This document shows positions 48,301-59,132 of a DNA stretch of 64,000 bases, piece by piece. Under the pieces are notes generated by a model. That model saw only the letters and a list, made by a program, of their open reading frames with translations, did not search any database and was not told the origin of the DNA. The stretch covers positions 1 through 64,000 of the forward strand of contig JAUCBJ010001555.1 of NCBI GenBank assembly GCA_032718475.1, in the 5' to 3' direction. The first letter of the stretch is position 1. Each line of letters opens with the position of its first letter. The translations under genes and the position numbers were made by a program. Origin of the DNA: Nemertoderma westbladi. Its lineage: Eukaryota > Xenacoelomorpha > Nemertodermatida > Nemertodermatidae.

Positions 48301-50221
48301 ATTTTATTTTGCAGTTATTTTGTAGGTCTGAATTCGAGTTATTATTTTGATTATTTGAATTATTTTGCGTAACTACATCAATATTAGGATTATTTTCTAC
48401 ATTAACACTGGGATTGTTCTGATTTAAATTTAAATTACTACCACTAGGCAAAGTATTTCCTGCAATAAAGGTTTGATTAGTGTTATCCCATACGGTACTA
48501 TTAATATCAACAACGTCTACAGTACCAATATTATTATTACCCCCCCCGCTCGTACGGTCGCACCAGTCTTGAGTCTGTCGTGCGGTCCCTGTCAGTGGGG
48601 TATTAATAAATGTTTCTACGGCCCCCGGCTCCCTAAAAATACCCGAGCCGGCCCCGCTTTCAGACGGCGCTTTTTGCACGAGTTGCAACTCGTGCGCCCG
48701 TTTAATCTCATCTCCCGCAGACTCACTCTGTTGTCTCTCTATTTTCTTGTTTTCTCCCTCAGTCTCTGCCACTCTTCTCTCACGCTCCCGGGTGTCCCTA
48801 ATGGCCGACTCTGCAGCACTCTTAATACTCTCCCTTCGTCTCACTTCGCGCTCCTTACGTTCCTTTTCCTCTCTCGCCTCACGCTCCTTGCGTTCCGCCT
48901 CACGCTCCTTGCGTTCCCTTTCCTCCCTTGCCTCACGCTCCTTGCGTTCCCCTTCCTCTCTCGCCTCACGCTCCTTGCGTTCCTTTTCCATTCTCGCCTC
49001 ACGCTCCTTGCGTTCCGCCTCACGCTCCTTGCGTTCCCTTTCCTCCCTTGCCTCACGCTCCTTGCGCCCCCTTTCCTCTCTCGCCTCACGCTCCCTACAC
49101 TCCCTTTCCTCTATCTCATCATACTCCCTTAGGCTTTTCAAAGCCCTTTCGGCCCTCTCTCTTGTTTCTTTAAGCAATGCCGTTTCCCTCTCTAACCGCA
49201 CTCTCCCTTCCTCTAGCCGTTCCTTCATTTCTCTATGATCTTTCGCTGCCATGCTGAGACGATATTCGGCACCTATCTCTCTCACCGCTCTTCCTTTCGC
49301 GGAGGATGTAACAGACTTATCGGTTACGACGGATTTCCCCCGCCTTCCCGACCTACTGATTTCCCCCCGCTTCCCGGAGCTTTCTCCGACCGACGAGGCC
49401 GAATCCTCGGGGTTAACCTCGGATTCGCCCCCTTCGGGTTCCCTCCAGCCTACTGGTTTTACTCCCCGGGCATCGACCAAGTATGGCCCTATGTACACTG
49501 ACGCTACACTAGGTTCCATACTCCCACACTCCCATAGTTCAAACAGTTCCCCGGCAATCCCGTGTGCTCTCGTTTCGGCTAGTTCTCTTTGCCCAAAACG
49601 TATTAGGTAATTTATGTGTCTATCCGACTCACCTAGTCGCTTTCTCAGTCTCACCTCGTCTACCTTCGCCCCTTCCTTCTTGGCGTCCTTTATCATCCTT
49701 CGGGTCGCGTTGTAGGCCCGTCGAAGTCGCTCTGATACCCCGACGTCCTCGTCGCCGACCTCTCCTCCGGCCCTCCGGGTTCGACGTCGTACCGGCGGCT
49801 CCACCGTCGCCGTTCCGGTGGGCCGTCCGTCGCCCTCGGCCTGTTGCTGGCCGGCGACATCGGTACCAATCTCTCCTCCGTCTCTTCGCGTCCGGCGTCG
49901 TACCGTCGGCCCCACCGTCGCCGTTTCGGTGGGCCGCTCGTCGCCCTCGGCCGGTAGCTGGCCGGCGACATCGGCGCGCCGTTCTCCGTCTCGTGTCGAC
50001 TCGTCTCTTTCTCCCTCGACCTCGTTCTCTCTATCCTCCGGCTCGAGTCCCTCTCCTCTCAACTCGGATTCTGATTCCAGACGGTCCCCCTCATCTTGGA
50101 CTTCCGGGTCACCCGTTACCGATCGCTCCGGCGTCGTGGGCCTATACCGCCTGGTCGCGGCCTCGCGGATCGTTTGATCTTCGTCCGGGGTCCGCGTCGG
50201 TGTCTCGCCCGATTCACTCAT
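48293..50221 (-). CDS. BEL/Pao 5' ORF with long coiled coil
   Basis: 642 codons from ATG at 50221, only 80 bases inside the 5' LTR. It starts with an acidic, Pro/Arg-rich segment with a tandem duplication (VAGQLPAEGDERPTETATV and VAGQQQAEGDGRPTGTATV). A compact segment without clear homologs follows (about 165-260, LFELWECGSMEPSVASVYIG). About 330-500 is a coiled coil of REAREERERKERE repeats, and the tail is Asn-rich. BEL/Pao elements do not usually have a separate ORF here; it may be an N-terminal extension of Gag aiding assembly. The stop at 48293 is followed by the continuation in the +1 frame, so it is probably not a natural terminus. Confidence 0.75.
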   Translation of the reverse strand: MSESGETPTRTPDEDQTIREAATRRYRPTTPERSVTGDPEVQDEGDRLESESELRGEGLEPEDRENEVEGERDESTRDGERRADVAGQLPAEGDERPTETATVGPTVRRRTRRDGGEIGTDVAGQQQAEGDGRPTGTATVEPPVRRRTRRAGGEVGDEDVGVSERLRRAYNATRRMIKDAKKEGAKVDEVRLRKRLGESDRHINYLIRFGQRELAETRAHGIAGELFELWECGSMEPSVASVYIGPYLVDARGVKPVGWREPEGGESEVNPEDSASSVGESSGKRGEISRSGRRGKSVVTDKSVTSSAKGRAVREIGAEYRLSMAAKDHREMKERLEEGRVRLERETALLKETRERAERALKSLREYDEIEERECREREAREERGRKEREAREERERKEREAERKEREARMEKERKEREAREEGERKEREAREERERKEREAERKEREAREEKERKEREVRRRESIKSAAESAIRDTRERERRVAETEGENKKIERQQSESAGDEIKRAHELQLVQKAPSESGAGSGIFREPGAVETFINTPLTGTARQTQDWCDRTSGGGNNNIGTVDVVDINSTVWDNTNQTFIAGNTLPSGSNLNLNQNNPSVNVENNPNIDVVTQNNSNNQNNNSNSDLQNNCKIKFE

Positions 50222-50300
50222 CTCGTTTGTGGCTGATGATTCGGCTAGCTAGGTTACAGTTCTTGATGTTCAACTAGGGCGGCAGCTCGGATTTAGTTAC

Positions 50301-50838
50301 TGTGACGGGATCCAGGAGGGATCCCGATTTATCCGATGTGGTATTTAGTCCACGCGTCCCCGCCGTGTATAAGAGTGGAATAAAGATAACTGAGTTCTGA
50401 AGTTCGGTGTATAATAATAGGTTATAGGATATAGATATATTGTGAATTATACGGTAGGCGGGATACGGTAACTAAAGTCCCGTGATCCCCTAACTAAACT
50501 AATTGACTGTACCCTACGCTAGCACTGCTGCACTGAGATAACTGAATCACTGATTAATAGGTTATTGGTTATATTGCACGGTGGCCTTACTGCTACTCAA
50601 TCGATGCCATTCCCCCCTCTGATTGGTTAATACCCTTGTTGGCGCCCCGTGGAGTATTCCCGTTCACTCCACCTATTTCCTCTGGGTTAGGGGTTTGGCC
50701 CCTGACCCTCTATTGTGTGCTTCCTTCCCACTCTTATTGGGATGGCACGAGTTGGTTAATTGCCCAATCTCGTGGCTCCCAATATTGCTTATCGGCTTAC
50801 AACTTTATGGGGTGTTGGCGGGATTGAATAAGCTAACA
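50301..50838 (-). repeat. 5' LTR of the BEL/Pao element
   Basis: 538 bases with one mismatch to the left LTR. Target duplication ATTAT at 50839-50843. The sequence just inside (minus strand GTAACTAAATCCGAGCTGCC) does not begin with TGG as a standard tRNA 3'-end primer site would. Confidence 0.95.
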
Positions 50839-50843
50839 ATTAT

Positions 50844-52920
50844 AATTGTTCTACAGTAGCTACCATTTAAAATCTCTAAAAAATTTATTGAAAAAATGCT
50901 GTAAAATTAAAAAAAAAACGCCTCACACATCGGCTATGTAAAAGTGCCCCTTCAATATTACCCCTGTTTTATTGTTAACAACTGTTCTATTCCTATTAGC
51001 TATAAAAGTACAATTTTATTTGTTACACATTTATTAGCGGGATTATAACTATCTCTAATGCTGGGCTACGGCAATAAAAGTTATTTTGCCCTAGTAGGGC
51101 AAAATAACCATGTTATTCCCTCTTAGAAGTAGTGAAGTGTTACATACTGACATACAAACATAGGAACCGGTAATGCTGCTGTACTCGTCTTAGGTCTCTT
51201 GTGTGTCACATCAGGTGCAAATCAGGCATTCAGACCACCAACTAGTTTTGTATTTCATGTGAAAATATTTTTCATGAATTTCTTAAATTTTATTTGTGAA
51301 AATATTTTTCGTGGAATTTCTTATATTTTATTACATGTGTTGAAAGAGCATCGAAGTAGAAAATGTTTGCAGCTTTGTATGTAATTTGAGCAAAATCCAT
51401 GCTCAATAGTAAACTCAATATATTTACTCAATAGTAAATAACTTAATATATTCTTAATAAACTTAATATATTCCAGAACCATTAAATTATTTAACATTGA
51501 GTAAGGCAGCATCAGGAGGACGAGTACAGTAATTAGAACCCCAGAACTACGATAGCAATATAGTTTGCTAATAATTTACTTTAATAACTATTACAACAAT
51601 CCGGTTAAGGATATTGTTGGTATAAATTGAATTGCACTAGCACATACAGAAATATAAGTAAAAAAAGTACCAATTTAAGAATAAAATTACGTATTATATG
51701 GCAAAAAACGTAGGGCCTAGCACATTTTTTTCAATATTCTCTCGACCCTTTATTAACTTCGCTGGCGCTCGGGAAATAAAATAACTCGAGTATAGTGGAA
51801 AAAAGTTGTAACTTTTATTTTCCTAAGTACTAAATACTTAATTATACTAATAAAACGTATTTAATGTAAACAATACCGTCTGTGGGTAATGGATACATGA
51901 CTTGTCCACCAAAAATACTATTCAATTAATTCAGCCAATTTAGTTATATATCCCATTTGAAGTTTATGCAATATGTTACCCCTAGCGGCCAATATAGGAA
52001 AATATAGAAATTTTAGAAAGTAAACAATTTAAATAAGTTTGACATCAATTTTTACTAACAAATTCGGGTGATTTTTGATGATCGAATCTTACGGCGATTG
52101 GATGAATTAAGCCTAGAGCTATACAACACACATGACACAGTAATGTTTTACCTTGGAACTTGGGTGTTATTATTCCCTTGGGCAAAATAACACCTATGCA
52201 ATTAATGAAATAAAGTGAAACACACCGAAAATTTTCCAATTCCCTTGGGAAAAATAAATATAAACACCCCCAAAACTTTCCAAGCCCCATTTTGTAAACT
52301 CTTCCCCCAAACAATGCCCTTTTAGAATCTGTAAATAGTTGTTAAGGGACAAAAATAATCGAAATGCATACCATAATAAATGTGTAACAACTGACTTATT
52401 CCCCAGAAGTTAGTTATTTTCCCAGTTATTTAACCCGCGGGCAGGAAACAACCCGAGGGCGAAGCCCGAGGGTGTCCTGCCCGCGGGTATTCTTATAGCA
52501 AATCGCAACTCCAAACACAGAAGAAAATCCACAACAGAAAACAACAATTTTAACTGTATTGTCAATAGAGATATAATGTAGACATAGTCCGGCAGCAGAG
52601 TGAACCTGCGATTTTCCACCCATAAAATGTTTCATCAGTTTCGTGACCACAATACCATACCAATCGATATTAGGTCGCTCTCTCAGCCTTGAGCAATTTG
52701 AATAAAACGTGTTTCCATGTCAACAGCGACAGCGAATGAGACCCTAGCAACCGCTATTATAAACACTCAATATCTAGAAATTTTACACCAAATTAGTTTC
52801 TATCGATGATTGTCAATCCAATGAACCCGGTCCCGAACCACTGTTGTCATAGCAACCGTTGTTAAGGGGAGTAATCGTCAGTCAACGCCATAACTACCAC
52901 TAATTTAAGCATCTCATTTA
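50844..52920. other. AT-rich DNA with strong hairpins, no gene recognised
   Basis: No protein family is seen in the short frames. Three inverted repeats stand out: 51080-51108, 52163-52194 and the GC-rich 52433-52488. Together they may mark remnants of small foldback or MITE-like elements. Confidence 0.5.
52433..52488. other. GC-rich 56-base hairpin
   Basis: ACCCGCGGGCAGGA (52433-52446) and TCCTGCCCGCGGGT (52475-52488) are perfect 14-bp inverted repeats. Inside, GGGC-GAA-GCCC forms a second stem. It lies in AT-rich DNA. Confidence 0.85.
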
Positions 52921-53094
52921 AGACTCATATAAGAACATAATGATGCAATGATCCAACGCAAGAATAATATAACTGAATCAGAATATAACTGAATAACTGA
53001 AAATATCTAACTTCTGGGGAATAAGCATAGAAGTATTTAAATTTGTTATTAATAGAAATTGTTTCCAACTTTATAACTACATGTAAAAATGGAA

Positions 53095-53158
53095 GCAGGA
53101 CAATTCGGTCCCGGACAATTCGGTCCCGGACAATTCGGTCCCGGACAATTCGGTCCCG
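53095..53158. repeat. 15-bp repeat, four copies
   Basis: CAATTCGGTCCCGGA is repeated four times with no interruption, directly left of the 42-bp array. In one frame it reads GQFGP repeats after an ATG at 53089, but the frame runs straight into the array. Confidence 0.9.
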
Positions 53159-53169
53159 TTTATTTTGTG

Positions 53170-55745
53170 TTATCTTCCTCACTCCGTCTCCCTCACCGTC
53201 CACAGATCCTCCTGTACTTCCCACTCCGTCTCCACACACCCGCCACCGATCCCCCCCATACCTCCCACTCCGTCTCCTACACCCTCCACAGATCCCCCCA
53301 TACCTCCCACTCCGTCTCCTACACCCTCTACAGATCCCCCCATACCTCCCACTTCGCCTCCCACACCCTCCACAGATCCCCCCCATACCTCCCACTCCGT
53401 CTCCCACACCCTCTACAGATCCCCCCATACCTCCCACTCCGTCTCCTACACCATCCACAGATCCCCCCATACTTCCCACTCCGTCTCCTACACCCTCTAC
53501 AGATCCCCCCATACATCCCACTCCGTCTCCTACACCCTCCACAGATCCCCCCATACTTCCCACTTCGCCTCTTACACCCTCCACAGATCCTCATGTACTT
53601 CCCACTCCGTCACCCACACCCTCCACAGATCCTCCTGTACTTCACACTCCGTCTCCCACACCCTCCAAATATCCTCCTGTACTTCAAACACAGTCTCCCA
53701 CACCTTCCACAGATCATCCTGTACATCCCACTCCGTCTCCTACACCCTCCACAGATCCCCCTATACCTCCCACTCCGTCTCCCACACCCTCCACAGATCC
53801 TCCCGTACTTCCAACACAGTCTCCCACACCTTCCACAGATCATCCTGTACATCCCACTCCGTCTCCTACACCCTCCACAGATCCCCCCATACCTCCCACT
53901 CCGTATCCTACACCCTCTACAGATCCTCCTGTATTTCCCACTCCGTCTCCCACACCCTCCACGGATCACTACATACCTCCCACTCCGTCTCCTACACCCT
54001 CCAAAGATCCCCCCATACTTCCCAATTCGCCTCCCACACCCTCCACAGATCCTCCTGTACTTCCCACTCCGTCTCCCACACCATCCACAGATCATCCTGT
54101 ACTTCCCACTCCGTCTCCCACACCGTCCACAGATCCTCCAGTACTTCCCACTCCATCTCCCACACCCCCCACAGATCCCTTCATACCTCCCACTCCGTCT
54201 CCCTCACCCTCCACAGATCCTCCCGTACTTCCAACACTGTCTCTCACACCCTCTACAGATCCTCCTGTATTTCCCACTCCGTCTCCCACACCCTCCACGG
54301 ATCACTACATACCTCCCACTCCGTCTCCTACACCCTCCAAAGATCCCCCATACTTCCCAATTCGCCTCCCACACCCTCCAAAGATCCTCCTGTACTTCCC
54401 ACTCCGTCTCCCACACCATCCACAGATCCTCCTGTACTTCCCACTCCGTCTCCCACACCGTCCACAGATCCTCCTGTACTTCCCACTCCGTCTCCCACAC
54501 CGTCCACAGATCCTCCTGTACTTCGCACTCCGTCTCCCACACCCGCCACAGATCCCCCCATACATCCCACTCCGTCTCCCACACCCGCCACTGATCCCCC
54601 AATACCTCCCACTCCTTCTCCCACACCCTCCAAAGATCCCCCCATACTTCCCACTCCGCCTCCCACATCCTCCACAGATCCCCCTATACGTCCCACTCCG
54701 TTTCCCACACCGTCCACAGATCCTCCTGTACTTCGCACTCCGTCTCCCACACCCGCCACAGATCCCCCCATACATCCCACTACGTGTCCGACACCCGCCA
54801 CTGATCCCCCAATACCTCCCACTCCTTCTGCCACACCCTCCAAAGATCCCCCCATACTTCCCACTCCGCCTACCACACCCTCCACAGATCCTCCTGTACT
54901 TCCCACTCCGTCTCCTACACCCTCCACAGATCCCCCCATACCTTCCACTCCGTCTCCTACACCCTCTACAGATCCCCCCATACCTCTCACTTCGCCTCCC
55001 ACACCCTCCACAGATCCTCATGTACTTCCCACTCCGTCTCCCATACCCACCACAGATCCTCCTGTACTTCCCACTCCGTCTCCCACACCATCCACAGATC
55101 CTCCTGTAATTCACACTCCGTCTCCTACACCCTCCACAGATCCTCCTGTACTTCCCACTCCTCTCCCACACCCTCCACGGATCCCCACATACCTCCCACT
55201 CCGTCTCCTACACCCTCCACAGACCCCCCCCCCCATACTTCCCACTTCGCCTCTCACACCCTCCACAGATCCTCATGTACTTCCCACTCCGTCTCCCACA
55301 CCATCCACAGATCCTCCTGTAATTCACACTCCGTCTCCTACACCCTCCACAGATCCTCCTGTACTTCCCACTCCGTCTCCTACACCCTCCACAGATCCCC
55401 CCATACATCCCACTCCGTCTCCCACACCCTCCACAGATCCTCCTGTACTTCCCACTCCGTCTCCCACACCGTCCACAGATCCTGGTTCTTCCAACACCGT
55501 CTCTCACACCATCCACAGATCCTGTACTTCTCACTCCGTCTCCCACACCTTCCGCAGATCGTCCTGTACTTCCCACTCCGTCTCCCATACCCTCCACAGA
55601 TCCTCCAGTACTTCCCACTCCGTCTCCCACACCTTCCACAGATCCTCCTGTACTTCCCACTCCGTCTCCCAAACCCTCCACAGATCCCTCCATACCTCCA
55701 ACTCCGCCTCCTACACCCTCCACAGATCCCCCATACTTCCCACTG
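53170..55745. repeat. 42-bp array, about 61 copies
   Basis: The unit contains CCCTCCACAGATCC, CCCCATAC/CTGTACTTCCC and ACTCCGTCTCC. It has a 42-base period with occasional 1-3 base indels. All plus frames lack stops because the strand is almost free of the required triplets. The 14-residue reading [14 protein letters not shown] alternates with two other readings as indels shift the frame, so a single protein is not maintained. Treated as non-coding. Confidence 0.95.
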
Positions 55746-55916
55746 GTGGGTTCTACCCTTATTATGTTTATGTAACATTTAAATGCAGGTGGCGGGAAAT
55801 TCAAAATGTATTCTAGCTTAGGATAAGTACGACTAATATACTACTGAATTACCGATATACAGGATAAACTTAATTTACCTTTTGCATGATCTAACTATAT
55901 TATTAAGATCACAGCA

Positions 55917-55928
55917 TGGCGCTGCGAG
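55917..55928 (+). other. Possible primer binding site of a Mag-like gypsy element
   Basis: TGGCGCTGCGAG follows ...ATCACAGCA and precedes the gag start by 60 bases. A TGG start is expected for a primer site. The LTR to its left would be only partly present, because the 42-bp array ends at 55745. Confidence 0.3.
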
Positions 55929-55988
55929 TAAAGTAAATTACTTGTTTTTGAATTATTTTATTTTCTAATTCAATTACGAATACAATAA

Positions 55989-57276
55989 ATGGCTGAAGCT
56001 ATTAACCCAGAGGATTACTTGGACCTCACTGCGGACGAAATAGATGAACTCGACCGAGCCGCATTAAAAATCCACTGTACAAATGCCGGTTTACAGTTTA
56101 ATCCTCGCACATCGACAGCTAATTTACGCAAACAGCTGTACAGAATCCTCGAGTTCGAGGCCGAGGATCCTCCTCAACAAACCGACCTGGCAAAATTCCT
56201 TATGCAGATGGAAGAACGCCGGGAACAACGCGAGGAACAACGACGTGCAGAGGACGAACAGCGACGTCGCACTGAACGTGCAGAGATGCTACAATTAATG
56301 GGGCATATACACCGCGTTCCTCCCAATGTTCCTGCCGATATTAGGCCGACTCAACCGCATCTACCTCGTCATGATCTCGCCAGATCAGCGGCCTCTCACC
56401 CTCCGTCGATTTTAAACCTGAATACATCAGTTGGAGCATTTCGCCGTTGGCGTACAACTTGGGACGACTATGCAACTCTCGTACATCTTGTAGAATTCCC
56501 GGTTCCGGAGCAACTAGCGGCATTCCGTCGCGCTTTACACCAAGATGTACAGGACGTTCTGTCGCACATCGACGTCCAACCCGCCGAACCGGGAAATGCG
56601 ATATCAATCAATGACAGACTCGATGCAATCGCAACTTATTTCCAAGAAAAACGTGACTTAGGACGTGAACGCGAAGCTTTCGAACGCCGAATCCAAACGC
56701 CCGGAGAAACTTTCGACCAATTTCTCTTAGCCTTAAGGAACCTAGGGCAGGATGCCGAACTTTGCAACCATTGCTTCGACCAACGTCTGGCAGATAGAAT
56801 ACGTGTTGGGCTACGAGACGAGGAGATCCGCCGACGCCTCATGGCGATTCGTCCATACCCACACCTTGATGACGTCATCGCATTCTGCCGCCGGGAGGAG
56901 GCCGGCCGTAAATTCGCCAACCCAGGAGCTACAGTAAACCGTATAAAAGGTAATACTTACAAAACACAGAAAGAGTGTCGGAGGAACTCGCCAGACTGGT
57001 CACGGCCTCGATATCGTAGTAAGTCCCGTGACTGGATTCCACAACATTTAAGGAAGAAATGTCTACGGTATGTGGTAATGACCTACATAAGGACATGTCC
57101 ACTTGCCCTGCAAACGAATCAACCTGTTCCTTATGCAAAAAGACCGGACATTGGGCCAAAGTTTGTAGTTTGAAATGGGATAAAATGTATTTGAAAACCC
57201 CATCTTCCAATGTTGGTTACATCGAATCCTCAGTGGAGCCCAGATCAACTTGCATATCATTTTATATTTCATTTTA
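55989..57276 (+). pseudogene. Ty3/gypsy (Mag-like) gag, frameshifted and truncated
   Basis: ATG at 55989. Residues 20-56 form a SAP-like motif (ALKIHCTNAGLQFN ... LRKQLYRI), followed by a Glu/Arg coiled segment. The gypsy capsid follows (GAFRRWRTTWDDYATLV, RRIQTPGETFDQFLLALRNL, RIRVGLRDEEIRRRLM). Near 57072 a lost base shifts the frame, and the zinc knuckles continue in the next frame: CGNDLHKDMSTC, then CSLCKKTGHWAKVC. Homology ends at about 57276, with no protease or RT before the 26-bp array. It is a dead 5' fragment of an element on the plus strand. Confidence 0.8.
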
Positions 57277-57345
57277 ACCAAATACGACACTCTCAACAAG
57301 CATCTTAAAACTAAACAGACATTTTTTCTTTAATGGGGTGATGGA

Positions 57346-57721
57346 GCCGTAAGGTAAGCCGTACGGTCGGAACCGTAAGGTAAGCCGTACGGTCGGAACC
57401 GTAAGGTAACCCGTACGGTCGGAGCCGTAAGGTAAGCCGTACGGTCGGAACCGTAAGGTAACCCGTACGGTCGGAGCCGTAAGGTAAGCCGTACGGTCGG
57501 AACCGTAAGGTAAGCCGTACGGTCGGAACCGTAAGGTAACCCGTACGGTCGGAACCGTAAGGTAACCCGTACGGTCGGAGCCGTAAGGTAAGCCGTACGG
57601 TCGGAACCGTAAGGTAACCCGTACGGTCGGAGCCGTAAGGTAAGCCGTACGGTCGGAACCGTAAGGTAACCCGTACGGTCGGAGCCGTAAGGTAAGCCGT
57701 ACGGTCGGAACCGTAAGGGTT
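57346..57721. repeat. 26-bp array with CCGTACGG palindrome, about 14 copies
   Basis: The unit GGTAAGCCGTACGGTCGGAA plus CCGTAA repeats every 26 bases, with AAGCC/AACCC and GGAACC/GGAGCC variants. The core CCGTACGG is palindromic. It directly follows the broken gag gene. Confidence 0.95.
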
Positions 57722-58900
57722 ACCCTAAAGACAATTTTACAATTTTATTTCACATTTCAACTATATTAGGATCATCTTCCAGTGAAATAAATGGTAACCC
57801 GAGAAAAATCAATTTGAGCGCCTCTCTTTCACAAAAAATGGGAGGGAACTTTCGTTGTATATGTATGAAATGTTATGTTATGAAATTATATGTTATGAAA
57901 ATATGATATGACGGGACAATATTGGTAATTATAACTATCTATTATATCGATATAAAACAATGCGTTGTTGCTCTCCTACCCGGACCAGCGACCCAGACGA
58001 AAGGATTGAGTAAAATAACAAGGGCCGTCCATCATAAGGGAATAAATCTATTTGGATTTCTATTAGTTTTATTTTCAGTAAGGCATCTGTGATGAAAGAT
58101 ACTGTTACTTTATTTCACGCCGTGATATATATAGCACCCGTGACATATAGCACCCCATAGCCAATCATTGAGTTACTTGGTTTCACGGCATATTTCACGC
58201 CGACTTGAAATGATTATTATTATGATTAATAAGTAGATTTTTTAAAGCAATAATTTATGTTCTGTTTACATTCAGATTTTGTATTAATATCAAAAGGCTT
58301 GAATCATTTAATAATCCATGGCTCAATGCACTTATTCTAATTATGATTTTATTTTCCTATTCCTTTCCTATATCTAAGATCTATTGTATTGTAATGTAGC
58401 GTAGCCCTACTTGACTTCCATGAAAATAAAATAAATATATCTTATATCTATGGGACTTTTTATCTGCGGCCGGGTGAAATAGTGTAACTTGGAATATCCA
58501 CATCCACTGAAGAATGGTATATGAAGGCAATTTAAAGGAATACATTTATTGTTTTAATTCTATATACATCCATTCTGATTACACAATGCCAGGCCCACAA
58601 ACACCATTAGTTCTTAGTTCTGAAGATTCGGTTGGCCTCTTCAATTAAAGTGTAATAAGGTAGTTGACGAAATCACGAGCTTGCAACCTAACCGTCATAT
58701 CGCCATTTTTATTATCAATTAAATTGAGCGTGTATAATCAAAGTAGCTTCGCCCCCGCCTCTGAGTATAACTAGCAATGTAAATGTACCGGAGTTTGATT
58801 TCAATTAAAGAGACACTTGAAGACTTCCATTATACTGTAAATTAATCATATAATAGAATATCAGTGGTGAATAATGTAACCTTGGATACTACCATAACTA
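57722..58900. other. AT-rich unique DNA, no gene recognised
   Basis: No long frame or repeat array. Two copies of a CGTGA-TATATAGCACC segment lie near 58120-58160. Nothing else was supported. Confidence 0.5.
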
Positions 58901-58928
58901 ATAGACACAGTTCGACTGACCTAGGGGA

Positions 58929-59132
58929 TTGTCTGTGTTGGGATCAGTGGCATCAACACTTGAGAGGCCGTGGGACCCAAGTTATACCAACACCATACAT
59001 ACACGCGTTACACAGCCTCCGGTTCGATGTCGATTCAAGGACGTCTCGATTCCAACTGTGTTGGATTCGTTCTTCCATGATGGTCGTCAGTTGTTACGAT
59101 TGTACGACGGTTTTTTTTTACATTTTAAATGA
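58929..59132 (+). CDS. Possible terminal exon of an unidentified plus-strand gene
   Basis: The frame VLGSVASTLERPWDPSYTNT through VRCRFKDVSIPTVLDSFFHD to LRLYDGFFLHFK has the mixed composition of a real protein, unlike its surroundings. A GACCTAG acceptor-like stretch lies at 58917-58923. AATAAA follows the stop within ten bases. I did not recognise a family. It could be a remnant of a gene or transposon. Confidence 0.3.
   Translation: MSVLGSVASTLERPWDPSYTNTIHTRVTQPPVRCRFKDVSIPTVLDSFFHDGRQLLRLYDGFFLHFK

Larger units (their letters stand above)
33631..50838 (-). mobile_element. Complete 17.2-kb BEL/Pao-type LTR retrotransposon
   Basis: Two direct 538-bp LTRs bound the element. The 5-bp target duplication ATTAT is at 33626-33630 and 50839-50843. 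Coding order on the minus strand is coiled-coil ORF, gag, zinc knuckles, protease, RT, RNase H, integrase, then a large 3' ORF. The order protease-RT-RNase H-integrase and the protein sequences fit BEL/Pao. A polypurine tract lies directly before the 3' LTR (33631-34168). The LTRs differ at one base (33910 A, 50580 G), so insertion is very recent. Even after removal of the nested element, about 14.5 kb remain, well over the 6-9 kb typical of the superfamily. It sits upstream of the WD40 exon of the Roco gene, probably in an intron. Confidence 0.93.

Noticed and set aside
47855-50277. Plus-strand Pro/Ser/Leu-rich frames opposite the coiled-coil ORF and Gag
   Set aside because: They are antisense to charged repeats (REARE reads as Ser-Arg-Leu and similar) and have no domain.
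53043-55816. Mucin-like Pro/Thr/Ser-rich protein of 500-880 residues
   Set aside because: Indels in the 42-bp array change the reading frame many times. Three frames are open at once, and no signal peptide or flanking domain is visible.
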